A stretch of DNA of 64,000 nt from Hyphomicrobiaceae bacterium (GTDB taxonomy: Bacteria; Pseudomonadota; Alphaproteobacteria; Rhizobiales; Hyphomicrobiaceae): contig JALHMB010000014.1 of NCBI GenBank assembly GCA_022844275.1, positions 1-64,000 on the forward strand, given 5' to 3'. How positions within the stretch are numbered: position 1 is the first letter of the stretch; the number at the start of each line of letters is the position of its first letter. The notes under the pieces are model-generated. The model had not been told where the DNA came from, made no database searches, and saw only the letters and a list, made by a program, of their open reading frames with translations. Shown in pieces: positions 16,519-25,805 of the stretch. The position numbers and the translations under genes were made by a program.

Positions 16519-17733
16519 CTAGCCAGGTGCTGCGCCCTGGGTGTTGACGTACACGGCATACAGGGACTGGCTCGCTGCCATGAACAGCCGATTACGCTTG
16601 GGGCCGCCGAAACAGACGTTGCCGCAGATTTCCGGCAGACGAATGCGACCAATGAGCTTGCCTTCAGGATTGAAGACGATGACCCCGCTGTAGCCGACCG
16701 CCCGACCCGCATTGCTCGCCGACCAGACGTTGCCGTCAACGTCGCAGCGTAGCCCGTCGGGCCCGCATTTGACGCCGTCGACCATACAATCGCTGAACAG
16801 CTTGCGGTTGGAGAGCTTGTTATCGGATCCTACGTCGAAGACGTAGATCTCCCCCTTGCCGCCGGGCCCAGTATCGCCCGGTCCCTTGCCGGTGCTCACC
16901 ACGTAAAGCTTCTTATAGTCCTGCGAGAAGCATAGGCCATTGGGGTCTGGAACTTGGTCTTCCGTAACCACCAAATCGATGCGTCCGCTCGGATCGATGC
17001 GATAGCAATTGGTGGGTAGCTCGCGCTTGGCGGAGCCGATCTCGGCGGACTGGCCGAGGCGGTTCTTAAGCCGGCCGGCGGGATTGCTCGGACCACCCGC
17101 AGCGTCGGGCGCGCCTTCGTAGAGTTGGCCGCCGTAGGGCGGGTCGGTGAACCAGTAGCTGCCGTCGGGATGAGGTACGACGTCGTTGGGAGAATTCAAT
17201 CGCTTGCCCTGGTAGGCATCGGCCAGAACGGTGACCGAGCCGTCAAGCTCGTAGCGCACGACACGGCGGGTAAGATGCTCACAGGCGAGTTGGCGGCCCT
17301 GGAAATCGAAGGTGTTGCCGTTGGAGTTGTTCGAAGGCAATCGGAAAACGCTAACGTGCCCGTCGTCTTCGAGCCAGCGCAGCTGCCGATTGTTTGGAAT
17401 ATCACTCCAGACCAGGTAGCGGCCCTGTGCGTTCCAGGCCGGGCCCTCCGACCAGAGCGCGCCGGTCCAGAGCCTCTGGATGGCACTGTTGGGTTGGGCG
17501 TACTGATTGAAGACCGGATCGACGGAAAGTACATCGGGGTCGGTGAAGTAGGTGGTCGGAGCGCCGCCCGGCCCGAAGTCGCGCGGCGGGCTGGTGATGG
17601 TGCTGGGCGGAGAGGCTGGCCCCGGCTGCGCTTGTGCCATGGCACCATGTGCCAGCACCATGGTGCCGACACCGGCACCCATACCCTTGACGAGACTGCG
17701 CCGCGATATCATCTGCGCGCGCTGGTGCTTCAT
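16519..17733 (-). CDS. SMP-30/gluconolactonase-like protein with Tat signal
   Basis: The N-terminus carries a twin-arginine signal (MISRRSLVKGMGAGVG, then hydrophobic and AMAQAQ), so the folded protein is exported to the periplasm. The 404-residue body is a six-bladed propeller of the SMP-30/LRE type: RLWTGALWSEGPAWN near residue 85, NDVVPHPDGSYWFTDPPYGG in the middle with the expected Asn and Asp metal ligands, and DGLRCDVDGNVWSAS near the end. Such enzymes open sugar lactones. With the PQQ-type sugar dehydrogenase and cytochrome c nearby, a periplasmic sugar-to-acid route is plausible. Confidence 0.88.
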   Translation of the reverse strand: MKHQRAQMISRRSLVKGMGAGVGTMVLAHGAMAQAQPGPASPPSTITSPPRDFGPGGAPTTYFTDPDVLSVDPVFNQYAQPNSAIQRLWTGALWSEGPAWNAQGRYLVWSDIPNNRQLRWLEDDGHVSVFRLPSNNSNGNTFDFQGRQLACEHLTRRVVRYELDGSVTVLADAYQGKRLNSPNDVVPHPDGSYWFTDPPYGGQLYEGAPDAAGGPSNPAGRLKNRLGQSAEIGSAKRELPTNCYRIDPSGRIDLVVTEDQVPDPNGLCFSQDYKKLYVVSTGKGPGDTGPGGKGEIYVFDVGSDNKLSNRKLFSDCMVDGVKCGPDGLRCDVDGNVWSASNAGRAVGYSGVIVFNPEGKLIGRIRLPEICGNVCFGGPKRNRLFMAASQSLYAVYVNTQGAAPG

Positions 17734-17909
17734 GTGGAGCCTCCCTAGGATTTTGTTGAAGTATTGAGGTAGCGATTACGAACCTGGATTCTGGCTGAAA
17801 TGCGCGCGGACTGTTCCGATGTGCGACCTCCAAGCGATCCGGTGCCACGCATGAAATCTGGCAGTGCCTCAGACGACTTGAGCGCGGGGAGTTATCTTGA
17901 TGGATACTC

Positions 17910-18596
17910 ATGGCGTTCCTCAGCCGGCGCGCTAGCTTTTTTGGGAGGTGGCGCTTGGATCACTTCGTTGCGCGTGTGCTCTTTCTGTGCGCCGTCACCA
18001 CAAGCTCACCGCTTTTCGCAGGGGAAGCCAAACGGCTGTTCGACGGCAGAAACCTGACGGGTTGGGAGGGCGACACCAAGTACACTTGGCGCGTCGAGAA
18101 GGGCGCCATCGTCGGTGGCTCCCTCAAAAAGGTCGTACCTCGCAATGAGTTTCTCGGCACGACTCGGCACTACGGTGACTTCGAGCTGAAAGTGACGTTC
18201 AAACTTTTGGGTGACCGCGAGCAACGTAACGCAGGTGTGCAGTTCCGGACCAAACGCATACCTAATCACCACGAAGTATCCGGCTATCAGGCCGATATTG
18301 GGCAGCATTATTGGGGCGCGCTTTACGACGAATCGCGTCGCGACCGCGTCCTCGCTGGTCCGGATCCAAAGGGCATCGAAAGCTTGGTGAAGCAGGGTGA
18401 CTGGAACACTTACGTTGTCCGTTGCGAGGGACCGCGCATTCGCCTTTGGCTAAATGGCGTGCAGACCGTGGACTATACGGAGGAGGACCCCACTATCGAA
18501 CGCTCGGGGATCATCGCACTTCAGATCCACGGCGGCGCGAAGGCCAAAGTCCACTACAAGGACATCACCGTACAGGAACTGCCCAAGTCAGATTAG
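17910..18596 (+). CDS. DUF1080 (3-keto-disaccharide hydrolase-like) protein
   Basis: The 228-residue product has an N-terminal hydrophobic export segment (about residues 18-36), then the DUF1080 signature: LFDGRNLTGWEG, WRVEKGAIVGG, DFELKVTFKL, NAGVQFRTKR, and IALQIHGGAKAKVHYKDI close to the C-terminus. Members of this family are concanavalin-like, extracytoplasmic, and some hydrolyse 3-keto-glycosides. It is divergent from the SMP-30 gene and convergent with the cytochrome c gene, suggesting that all act on the same carbohydrate outside the cytoplasm. Confidence 0.87.
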   Translation: MAFLSRRASFFGRWRLDHFVARVLFLCAVTTSSPLFAGEAKRLFDGRNLTGWEGDTKYTWRVEKGAIVGGSLKKVVPRNEFLGTTRHYGDFELKVTFKLLGDREQRNAGVQFRTKRIPNHHEVSGYQADIGQHYWGALYDESRRDRVLAGPDPKGIESLVKQGDWNTYVVRCEGPRIRLWLNGVQTVDYTEEDPTIERSGIIALQIHGGAKAKVHYKDITVQELPKSD

Positions 18597-18639
18597 GATC
18601 GCGGGGAAAGAAGCCGATGCCGTTCTGACCGCGATGCCG

Positions 18640-19017
18640 TCAGGGAAAGAAATCGTCACTCATGACATAGGCAACAAGCGCAATAATTTCGTCCGGCTTG
18701 TAGACGTCCCGCCAGGATGGCATTTGTCGAAACCCATTGTGCGTGCGATCCCAGACAAACTCTGGCTTGTACTGCCGGGGCTTCAGTTTGGGAGCCTTGC
18801 CGGGATAGGCTTTTGCGCCGTGGCAATGCGTGCATTGCTCCTGCCACAGCTTCTCTCCCACGGCTATTACCTTGCTGTCCTTCAGGGTCTCCGCTGGTAG
18901 CGACGGCGGAGGATCCCGGGGGGACTCTTGTTCGTCTTTCGTTTGCGCCATCGCATTAGTCGCGAGAAGGGATATCGCGCCGGCGAATACGATAGCGTGT
19001 AGCCTAGTGACGCACAT
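18640..19017 (-). CDS. Periplasmic c-type cytochrome
   Basis: I choose the ATG at 19017, giving 125 residues with a signal peptide ending TNAMAQ. A single haem-attachment motif CTHCH appears (EQCTHCHGAKAYPG) and the axial Met is probably in GFRQMPSWRD. Spacing between the two suits a small class I cytochrome c. It lies 94 bases downstream of the PQQ-type sugar dehydrogenase gene on the same strand, and probably takes electrons from it to the respiratory chain. Confidence 0.88.
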   Translation of the reverse strand: MCVTRLHAIVFAGAISLLATNAMAQTKDEQESPRDPPPSLPAETLKDSKVIAVGEKLWQEQCTHCHGAKAYPGKAPKLKPRQYKPEFVWDRTHNGFRQMPSWRDVYKPDEIIALVAYVMSDDFFP

Positions 19018-19111
19018 CGCAGACAGTCCTCGAAAATCCAAGGAACTCAATTGGGAAGAAGTGGCTGGATGAGCCACTTCTTCCTAGCGCAGGTCGTCGT
19101 AACGCGGCGCG

Positions 19112-20392
19112 TCAGTTGGCAGGTACGATTCTGTAGATCTTGTCGTGGCCGCCCACTGGGCCGGTTGCAATGCTCGTCAACGCATAAACCTCGCCCTTGT
19201 CATCCTGGGCGAAGGCCAAGATGTAGGGCAGCGTCTGCATGCCCTCGACAGCGGCGACTTCCATAGTCCATTTGCCGTCGGCACCTTTGGTTCCGAAGAA
19301 TATTTGACCGTCCATCGTCGCAAACGACTTTGACCAGTCGCCGAAGATGTACTTGCCCTCCCACGCTTTGTGGGGACCGCGATACACATGTCCACCAGTG
19401 ACCGAGATGCCTTTGCAGTCCGCCTTAACCGCCGTGCAGTTGTTGTAGACGATGATTGGCGGTGTCAGCCCGGCCTGATCGCATGTGGCGGGGTGATTAT
19501 CCGGCTTCGCAAAGTCGAAGCACTTATCCGCCTCCATGCGACGCCAACCGAGATTAGCGCCTCGAGTGATGACGCTGATTTCCTCGAAGGAATTCTGCTG
19601 CACGTCTCCACAGTATAGCGCCCTGTCTCCACCCGGATCAAATGTGCACCGCCAGGGATTGCGCAGCCCCAGTGCCCAGATCTGCGGCAAGGCATCGCTC
19701 TGACCAACGAACGGGTTATCGGCCGGAATGAGATCTGGCTTGCTCAGGTCGAGCCGCAACATCTTCCCGTGGAGCGATCTCTTGTCTTGGCCATTGCCGG
19801 TCGCCACGTTGTGCCCGATGCCCCAGTCGTTGGCATACCCTCCATCACCGGTGGATATATAGAGCATTCCGTCGGGTCCGAAGCCGATCCAGTGACCGTT
19901 GTGATTGAACTGCGGTTGGTCGAGTTCGGAAATAACCCGCTCGTTTGTGGGATCGGCCTTATTGGGATCGGTCTTGGAGACTTGAAACTCGGATACGACG
20001 TTGGTGTGGGACCACCAAAGGCGGCGTTCGAGCTCGCTGCTGCGAATTGGAGCCGAGTAGGCAAGGTAGAACTTGCCGTTTTCCCTGTAGTTCGGGTGGA
20101 ACGCCAAACCAAGCAGCCCGCGTTCATCGAAGAAATGGTGCTGCGTCACCATCCTTGGGCCGATATTGATGAACGGCTCGGGCAGCAAGCGGCCCTTGCT
20201 ATCAATGATCCGCACTTGGCCATGCTGTTCGATAAAGGCCATGCGGCCCGTGCCGTCTGGGATCGACACCATCGCTAGCGGATGGATGAGCCCGCCGGCA
20301 ACTTCCTGAAGTTTGACTTTAACCTGAGCCAGAGCCGGGGCCGCCGTTGCCAAGATCGTGGCCACGGCGATGCCAGTGAACCTAAGGCGCAT
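19112..20392 (-). CDS. PQQ-dependent sugar dehydrogenase (GSDH/sorbosone type)
   Basis: The start at 20392 follows GGGAGGA, and the first 22 residues form a signal peptide ending PALAQ. The 426-residue body is the beta-propeller of soluble aldose/sorbosone dehydrogenases: GLIHPLAMVSIPDGTGRMAF near the N-terminus, FFDERGLLGLAFHPNY, DGMLYISTGDGG, IWALGLRNPWRCTFDP and GHVYRG. The enzyme oxidises sugars in the periplasm using PQQ. No PQQ biosynthesis genes are present in this window. The cytochrome c gene downstream is a likely electron acceptor. Confidence 0.9.
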   Translation of the reverse strand: MRLRFTGIAVATILATAAPALAQVKVKLQEVAGGLIHPLAMVSIPDGTGRMAFIEQHGQVRIIDSKGRLLPEPFINIGPRMVTQHHFFDERGLLGLAFHPNYRENGKFYLAYSAPIRSSELERRLWWSHTNVVSEFQVSKTDPNKADPTNERVISELDQPQFNHNGHWIGFGPDGMLYISTGDGGYANDWGIGHNVATGNGQDKRSLHGKMLRLDLSKPDLIPADNPFVGQSDALPQIWALGLRNPWRCTFDPGGDRALYCGDVQQNSFEEISVITRGANLGWRRMEADKCFDFAKPDNHPATCDQAGLTPPIIVYNNCTAVKADCKGISVTGGHVYRGPHKAWEGKYIFGDWSKSFATMDGQIFFGTKGADGKWTMEVAAVEGMQTLPYILAFAQDDKGEVYALTSIATGPVGGHDKIYRIVPAN

Positions 20393-20516
20393 TTGGACGT
20401 CCTCCCATACTTGAATGATGTGGCTTGCTTCTTTGGCAAGCGCAATTGCAGGCGACTTACACCTCGTAGTCATTGCCCCGAGGCCAAGGCAGATCACACC
20501 TTATTTTGGGCCATTT

Positions 20517-21389
20517 TCAGGTGCCGCTCACCCAGCGTTGCAGCGCAAGAGTTAAGAGAAAGCACAATCCCGCTACCAGTGCGGCACCACCAGCGCCGGC
20601 TGCGGAAAGGAACACTGCGTCCACCAACGAGATGCCGGCGATAAGGCTGACGACTGCGCGCGGAACATCCCCTTTGGAGCGGCGCCACAGGAAGTAAAGC
20701 GCCACTAGGGTCCAGATGACAAGAGCGGCGAGGGCTGCTGCCGCCAGAACGCCGCCTTGTAAAACGATAGCGAGGCCGTAGAGGATTGGCGCACCAAGAA
20801 AAAGCAGGGGCCAGAGCCTGTCGAGTCGATCGAGCGCCTCTTGCTTGGCGGCATATGTCAGGCCAATGAGGTAGCAGAGACTGACGAACGCAGCGACGAA
20901 CAGCATGGCTGACGGAGCCGCCGCCGCCGCATAGCCTGCGGTCAGGTACGCGAGAACACGGCACAGTCCCATGAACAGCGGGCTCAAGGCATTACCCTTG
21001 TGATGCCAATCGTAGAACAGAATGGCGGCAGCAAGTGCTAGCGCTGCCATCATCGGTCGTACACCCGTGTCTGACACCGCTGCGCTTCCCCAAAGGATGA
21101 ACGCGAGTCCGCCGAGCATCAGACCGAACCCAACCCCAAACACGGTATTCAACGACACGGCGCCGGCGGGGATCGGTCGATCCGGTCGTTCTACTGCGTC
21201 AATCTCCTTGTCGAAGGCGTCGTTGAGATACATGCCAGACACATAGAGCAGCGAAAGGCCGACCACGACCAGAAGTGTCGTTCGTGTCCAAATCTCGCCG
21301 CCCGCGAGGGTCATCCCGGCGAGCGCGTTGGTCCACACTGTTGGTAGATTGGACACCCGTCCCAAACGAAGGGCAGTCGCCAGCGTCAT
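20517..21389 (-). CDS. eboC: EboC, UbiA-family prenyltransferase
   Basis: The 290-residue membrane protein has eight or nine helices and the first UbiA aspartate-rich motif, YLNDAFDKEIDAVERPDRPI, near residue 55. The second acidic loop near residue 185 reads AKQEALDRLDRL. UbiA enzymes transfer an isoprenoid chain to an acceptor in the membrane. The opening RVSNLPTVWTNALAG is characteristic of the EboC branch. The gene starts inside the stop of eboE (ATGA overlap), making eboD-eboE-eboC a coupled operon. The prenyl donor and acceptor are not known; nearby idi hints at local isoprenoid supply. Confidence 0.88.
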   Translation of the reverse strand: MTLATALRLGRVSNLPTVWTNALAGMTLAGGEIWTRTTLLVVVGLSLLYVSGMYLNDAFDKEIDAVERPDRPIPAGAVSLNTVFGVGFGLMLGGLAFILWGSAAVSDTGVRPMMAALALAAAILFYDWHHKGNALSPLFMGLCRVLAYLTAGYAAAAAPSAMLFVAAFVSLCYLIGLTYAAKQEALDRLDRLWPLLFLGAPILYGLAIVLQGGVLAAAALAALVIWTLVALYFLWRRSKGDVPRAVVSLIAGISLVDAVFLSAAGAGGAALVAGLCFLLTLALQRWVSGT

Positions 21390-22585
21390 GCTGTCAGGAT
21401 GTCCCTAACCCAGCCGAGCTCGCGCGCAATCGCAGTCGAGGCATCAACCCGGCGCAGTTCCTCAGGCAGCACGTCAAAGGTGTAGGTTTCGACCTCTAGA
21501 TGATTGCTGATCGGAGTTCGTTGGTGGAGCGCCAGGATCTCGCGCAGGAAATCCTGCGTCGTGTCGAGCTCAGGAAGCGCAGACATGAAGATCGGCACGT
21601 GGCAGTGCACACGCCACTCGTTTCCGACCGCCTGATCAAAGTTCGCAAAGGCCGGCTCCAGATCGAGGAAGCGGACGAGACTACCGTCCGGCTTTCGCTC
21701 GACAACTTGATGCAGATAAACGCCATCATCGAAGCGCCGGAGCTGGTCGATGGTGCGCGCATCTACACGCGGGACCTTCAGCGCTGCCGAGAGCTGCAGT
21801 TTGAAAATGCCAATGCCGGCACGCGCCAGACGCGCCAAACTTTCTGAAGCGTTCTCGAACTCGACGGCAGCATGGCACACATCGTAGCAAATGCCGAGGT
21901 GACGCCTGAGAGCGCGCTCCGCAGCGATGGCATCGAGCCTCGTCAAGTCAGCAAACCGTCGAACCGCTGGTGACGAGAAGATCCTCTCCTCGAAGAACCG
22001 CGCCGCCTCCTCGATGGTTTCGAGGTAGCACATGGGCTCGGGCTCCAGTGCCAGCGTGATGGTGCGCCCGGACCTTTCGGCCAGCCGCACGAGGTGAGCA
22101 GCGTGCTGCAGCAGATTTTCGGCTATCCGCTCGATCACACCGGGCTCTGCGCCGATCGGCCGAAACGTCGCCGGGACCGTGCTGACGCTGCCAGTGATGT
22201 CGGCATCCAGCGGCAACAACTCGGCGAGCAGATCGGCTAGGCGGTTGCTGTAGGCTACGCGTTCGGCAAAGCGCCAATCTGGCTGATAGACGTCCTCCTT
22301 GACCCGGGTCCCATGAAACGGTCCGTAAGGAAAGCCGTTGATCGTAAAGACGTATAATCCCTCACGCGCGAGAAAATCCTTGAATGCCTCAAGCTCCGAG
22401 GCGTTCACGAGGGCCTCAGAAGCAATTGCGGAGAGGCGGAGCCCAACGCCCATAGTTTCGTTGGGAACAAACAGCCGTTTCACCTCCGGCAGGTGGCGCT
22501 TGAGCCCGATGAACGTGTCCAGCCAGGTTTCACCGCGGTGAATGTTGGTGCAGTAGGTGAGGTGCGTTGCGCTCCCGATCTTCAT
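21386..22585 (-). CDS. eboE: EboE, metabolite-traffic TIM-barrel protein
   Basis: I place the start at 22585 (MKIGSATHLTYCTNIHRGE), overlapping the stop of eboD by four bases; the long upstream extension is a shadow of eboD. The 399-residue product is a xylose-isomerase/AP-endonuclease-type TIM barrel. LTYCTNIHRGETW at the N-terminus is typical of EboE. Metal-ligand candidates are TLALEPEPMC (Glu), GICYDVCHAAVEF (Asp, His) and VHCHVPIF (His), with a late Glu in NHLEVETYTF. The catalytic reaction is unproven in any organism that I know of. Assignment rests on sequence phrases plus the eboD and eboC neighbours. Confidence 0.88.
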   Translation of the reverse strand: MKIGSATHLTYCTNIHRGETWLDTFIGLKRHLPEVKRLFVPNETMGVGLRLSAIASEALVNASELEAFKDFLAREGLYVFTINGFPYGPFHGTRVKEDVYQPDWRFAERVAYSNRLADLLAELLPLDADITGSVSTVPATFRPIGAEPGVIERIAENLLQHAAHLVRLAERSGRTITLALEPEPMCYLETIEEAARFFEERIFSSPAVRRFADLTRLDAIAAERALRRHLGICYDVCHAAVEFENASESLARLARAGIGIFKLQLSAALKVPRVDARTIDQLRRFDDGVYLHQVVERKPDGSLVRFLDLEPAFANFDQAVGNEWRVHCHVPIFMSALPELDTTQDFLREILALHQRTPISNHLEVETYTFDVLPEELRRVDASTAIARELGWVRDILTA

Positions 22586-23796
22586 CGCGCGCTCTGCCGT
22601 GCTTTTAGCCATGCGATGGCCCCGAGGACGCGTTCCTCGTCCATCTCGTGCACCTCTACGCCCCGCCCGATGTTCTCCAGCAGCGTGATCGTAAGCTCTC
22701 CCCCGAGATGCTCGCGGAACTCCCTGATCCCCTGCAACAGAGGATTGCTGCCGTCGGCAGAACGTGCATCGACGATCGGATGCCACAGCCGGAAACCCAG
22801 CAGCTCGAGCAGGGCGGCAACGCGGTCTTCGGTTCCCGGGGCCAGCAGACCCGCCAGCACGGAATAACGCGTATCAAGAGCAATGCCGATGGCAACTGCC
22901 TCGCCGTGGCGTACGTGGTTGCGCGTGAGGGACTCGATCTTGTGAGCGGCCCAATGGCCGAAATCGAGGGGACGCGCACTGCCGGATTCGAACGGGTCGC
23001 CGCCGTGTGCGATCTGGTGCATATGAAGCTCGGCGCAGCGCCGGATCATGTACGCCATCGTGGAGGCTTCGAAAAGCGATAATCCGTCGATGTTGCCCTC
23101 GAGCCAGCGGAAGAAATCGGCGTCACGAATGAGCGCGACTTTCACCGCTTCCGCCATGCCCGCGATCTTCTCGCGCGGCGGCAAATCCGCAATGAAGGTC
23201 AGGTCGTTGAGGACGGCGAAAGGTGGAGCAAACGTCCCGACGAAATTCTTCGATCCCTTCAGATTGACGCTGTTCTTCACGCCGACGCCGGAGTCGTTCT
23301 GTGCGAGAACCGTCGTCGGAACGCGGATCAGCCGGATACCACGATGGCTGGTCGCGGCTACGAGCCCGACGGCATCCAGAACTGCCCCGCCGCCAATGGC
23401 GATCACGAAGGAATGCCGGTCGATGCGGTGTTCCTGAATGAGCCCTTGCATCCATTCGACGTGGAAGAGCTCGTTCTTTATCTTTTCGCCACCCGGGACC
23501 TTCTGCGGGGCGGCAACCAGTTCGATCGCCGTAGTGTGCGCGCTGGCATAGGCTTCGATTTCGCCGATCAGTGTGGGGCGAGCATCACATACGCCATCAT
23601 CGACGAAAACGATGCAGCGGTGCCGTCGCTCCCGCTCTAATCGCGCAATCGTCTTTCGCAACACCGGATTGTCGGGTGCGAAAAGATGCGTCGTAAAGTG
23701 GACTGGGTATTCGTAAGTGACCGCAAAGCGCTGGAGACATACCGATGCGCCGTTCGGTGATGTCTCGGAGACGGATGGTTTCGCAACCTCACCCAT
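22582..23796 (-). CDS. eboD: EboD, 3-dehydroquinate-synthase-like enzyme
   Basis: The product (404 aa from the ATG at 23796; an in-frame ATG lies at 23811) is a member of the sugar-phosphate cyclase superfamily. It has the NAD region AIGGGAVLDAVGLVAA, then VPTTVLAQNDSGVGVKNSVN, where true AroB has DSSVGGKTGVN. The metal ligands are all present: Glu in MAEAVKVAL, His in DFGHWAAHKIES and His in RHGEAVAIG. The altered phosphate/substrate loop argues for a substrate other than the shikimate-pathway one. It is the first gene of the eboDEC operon and diverges from eboF across about 180 bases. Confidence 0.88.
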   Translation of the reverse strand: MGEVAKPSVSETSPNGASVCLQRFAVTYEYPVHFTTHLFAPDNPVLRKTIARLERERRHRCIVFVDDGVCDARPTLIGEIEAYASAHTTAIELVAAPQKVPGGEKIKNELFHVEWMQGLIQEHRIDRHSFVIAIGGGAVLDAVGLVAATSHRGIRLIRVPTTVLAQNDSGVGVKNSVNLKGSKNFVGTFAPPFAVLNDLTFIADLPPREKIAGMAEAVKVALIRDADFFRWLEGNIDGLSLFEASTMAYMIRRCAELHMHQIAHGGDPFESGSARPLDFGHWAAHKIESLTRNHVRHGEAVAIGIALDTRYSVLAGLLAPGTEDRVAALLELLGFRLWHPIVDARSADGSNPLLQGIREFREHLGGELTITLLENIGRGVEVHEMDEERVLGAIAWLKARQSAR

Positions 23797-23978
23797 GTGC
23801 CTCCCCGGCATTCCTGCTCGTCGGCTTCTACGGCCGAGCCTGCGACAGGCAGATTGCGCCGCCGTTCGACGTCAAGTCAAGGTGTGCGTCGTCTGCCGGT
23901 CTTCCAAAGTATTGCCCACCTGTTGTGCGCGTGCTTTTGTGAATGTGGCCACGGCGGCGCGCTCAGCGGAGCAGCAGG
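23797..23978. promoter_or_regulatory. Divergent promoter region between eboD and eboF
   Basis: The 182-bp gap separates the divergent eboDEC and eboF units and must hold both promoters. I see no clear sigma-70 boxes or operator palindrome. Confidence 0.45.
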
Positions 23979-25403
23979 ATGCATAAGACGCTCGTGCTCT
24001 TAATAGTCGGACTGACAGAGCGCCTTCTCGGCAAAGATACGCCCAACCTCTCAGCCCTTGCCAAACGTGGCGGCCTGCGCCCGCTCAGGACCGTGGTTCC
24101 TGCTGTCACCTGCACCGTGCAATCCACTCTGCTGACCGGCTTGTCGCCTCGCGACCACGGCGCTGTGGCCAACGGCTGGTATTTTCATGATCAAGCAGAA
24201 GTATGGCTGTGGCGACAGTCGAACCGCCTGATTGCCGGGGAAAAAATCTGGGACACGGGGAAAAAACTCGACGCAGCATTCACCTGCGCAAACATGTTCT
24301 GGTGGTACAATATGTATTCCACCGTCGACATCAGCGCCACGCCACGGCCCATGTATCCGGCTGACGGCCGCAAGCTGCCGGACCACTACGCTGAACCGCC
24401 CGAGCTGCGGGACGAACTAAATAATCTCCTGGGAACCTTCCCCCTTTTCACATTCTGGGGTCCTATGACCTCGATCGAGGCCAGCTGCTGGATCGCGAGA
24501 GCAACGCAGCACGTTCGCCGCACGCGGCAACCTACGCTGACGCTCTGTTATCTGCCCCATCTCGATTACGGCCTCCAGAAATGGGGACCTGACCCGGATG
24601 ATCCACGCATCGCGAAGGACTTGCGTGACATCGACTCCGTCGCCGGCGAGCTGATCGAAGAAGCTGAGCGCAATGGCGATCATGTCGTGGTTGTGTCGGA
24701 ATACGGCATCGTGCCGGTACGGGAAGCGGTACACCTAAACCGCGCCCTCCGAGAGGCGGGTTTGGTCCGCGTGCGCAATGAGTTAGATCGGGAGCTGCTC
24801 GATGTTGGCGCCTCGAAGGCCTTTGCCATGGCCGATCACCAGATTGCGCACGTGTATTTGCAGCACGGCGCCGACAGTCGCTCGATAAAGAGATCGTTGG
24901 AAAGTCTCGACGGCGTTGCGCAAGTCCTCGATGAGGAAGGCAAACGAGCCATGGGACTGGACCATCCGCGTTCCGGCGATCTCGTTGCGCTATCCGCTCG
25001 CGACCGCTGGTTCAGTTACTATTGGTGGCTGGACGATGAGAAAGCGCCGGACTTCGCCCGGACTGTCGATATCCACCGTAAGCCCGGCTACGATCCGATG
25101 GAGTTGTTCCTGGACCCGGGCATTTCTCTGCCGAAGCTTAAGGTCGCGCGGAGGCTTCTCGCCAGAAAGCTTGGCTTTCGCAACCTGCTCGACGTCACGC
25201 CGATCGAGGGCACCGGGATGGTGAAGGGCTCGCACGGACTTGTTACGGAGCAGCCACAAGATGGACCCTTGATCATTTCGAGCGCACCGGACCTTCTTCC
25301 AGAAGGCTCGATCGACGCGACAGCCTTTAAAGATTTGATCCTGGCCCACGTATTTGCGCCACGATCGACACCGTCTTACGGTATGCACTGCCGAGCACAA
25401 TAG
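23979..25403 (+). CDS. eboF: EboF, alkaline-phosphatase superfamily phosphodiesterase
   Basis: The ATG at 23979 (MHKTLVLLIVGLTERLLG) is preferred to an upstream one at 23943. The 474-residue product is of the type I phosphodiesterase/nucleotide pyrophosphatase kind: metal and nucleophile region VVPAVTCTVQSTLLTGLSPR and DHGAVANGWY, a middle HLDYGLQKWGPDP, then VVSEYGI and a late KGSHGL, together giving the usual Asp/His metal ligands. It would cleave a phosphate ester, a phosphodiester or a pyrophosphate. It is the first gene of a plus-strand unit with the TMEM220-like and idi genes. The substrate is unknown; a prenyl- or nucleotide-linked intermediate is a guess. Confidence 0.86.
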   Translation: MHKTLVLLIVGLTERLLGKDTPNLSALAKRGGLRPLRTVVPAVTCTVQSTLLTGLSPRDHGAVANGWYFHDQAEVWLWRQSNRLIAGEKIWDTGKKLDAAFTCANMFWWYNMYSTVDISATPRPMYPADGRKLPDHYAEPPELRDELNNLLGTFPLFTFWGPMTSIEASCWIARATQHVRRTRQPTLTLCYLPHLDYGLQKWGPDPDDPRIAKDLRDIDSVAGELIEEAERNGDHVVVVSEYGIVPVREAVHLNRALREAGLVRVRNELDRELLDVGASKAFAMADHQIAHVYLQHGADSRSIKRSLESLDGVAQVLDEEGKRAMGLDHPRSGDLVALSARDRWFSYYWWLDDEKAPDFARTVDIHRKPGYDPMELFLDPGISLPKLKVARRLLARKLGFRNLLDVTPIEGTGMVKGSHGLVTEQPQDGPLIISSAPDLLPEGSIDATAFKDLILAHVFAPRSTPSYGMHCRAQ

Positions 25404-25446
25404 TACAGAATTGCTGCCCGCAGTTGGATTGGGTGGGAGGGGGCTC

Positions 25447-25794
25447 ATGCGTATCGTCCACGTTGTCCTGTGTGCGATCCTCGTTTTCTTTGCCGCGCTC
25501 CAATACGACGACCCTGATTGGTACTATTGGGGACTGGTGTATTTGATCGCAGCGGCATGGTCATTTGCCGCCGCTCTCGGGCCGGAGCGCCTAGGCTCAT
25601 TGCGATTCGTTCTCGTTGGGGGGCTGATCTGTGTCATGCTCTTCTTGGGCGGTTTTGTCTTGCTCGCACCCAACATAGGACCTGGCTGGATACACAACGA
25701 AGAGGCGCGCGAGGCATTTGGCTATCTGATCTGCGCGGTCGCAACGGCTCTCGCTGTCTTTGATGCGCGGCGACAAACCCCGAGCGTGACCTAG
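25447..25794 (+). CDS. TMEM220-like small membrane protein
   Basis: The 115-residue protein has four membrane helices and starts MRIVHVVLCAILVFFAALQY followed by DDPDWYYW; this QYDDPD motif after the first helix marks the TMEM220 family, known from animals and bacteria but without an assigned function. I chose the start at 25447, with a GGGAGGGGG purine run upstream. It sits between eboF and idi with 11 bases to idi, so it is likely co-expressed and possibly part of the ebo-linked membrane machinery. Confidence 0.8.
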   Translation: MRIVHVVLCAILVFFAALQYDDPDWYYWGLVYLIAAAWSFAAALGPERLGSLRFVLVGGLICVMLFLGGFVLLAPNIGPGWIHNEEAREAFGYLICAVATALAVFDARRQTPSVT

Positions 25795-25805
25795 CGAGGT
25801 CGCAC

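Noticed and set aside
22586-22786. 67-residue N-terminal extension of EboE
   Set aside because: It lies wholly inside eboD in another frame, is Arg-rich, and the ATG at 22585 gives the family N-terminus and an ATGA overlap.
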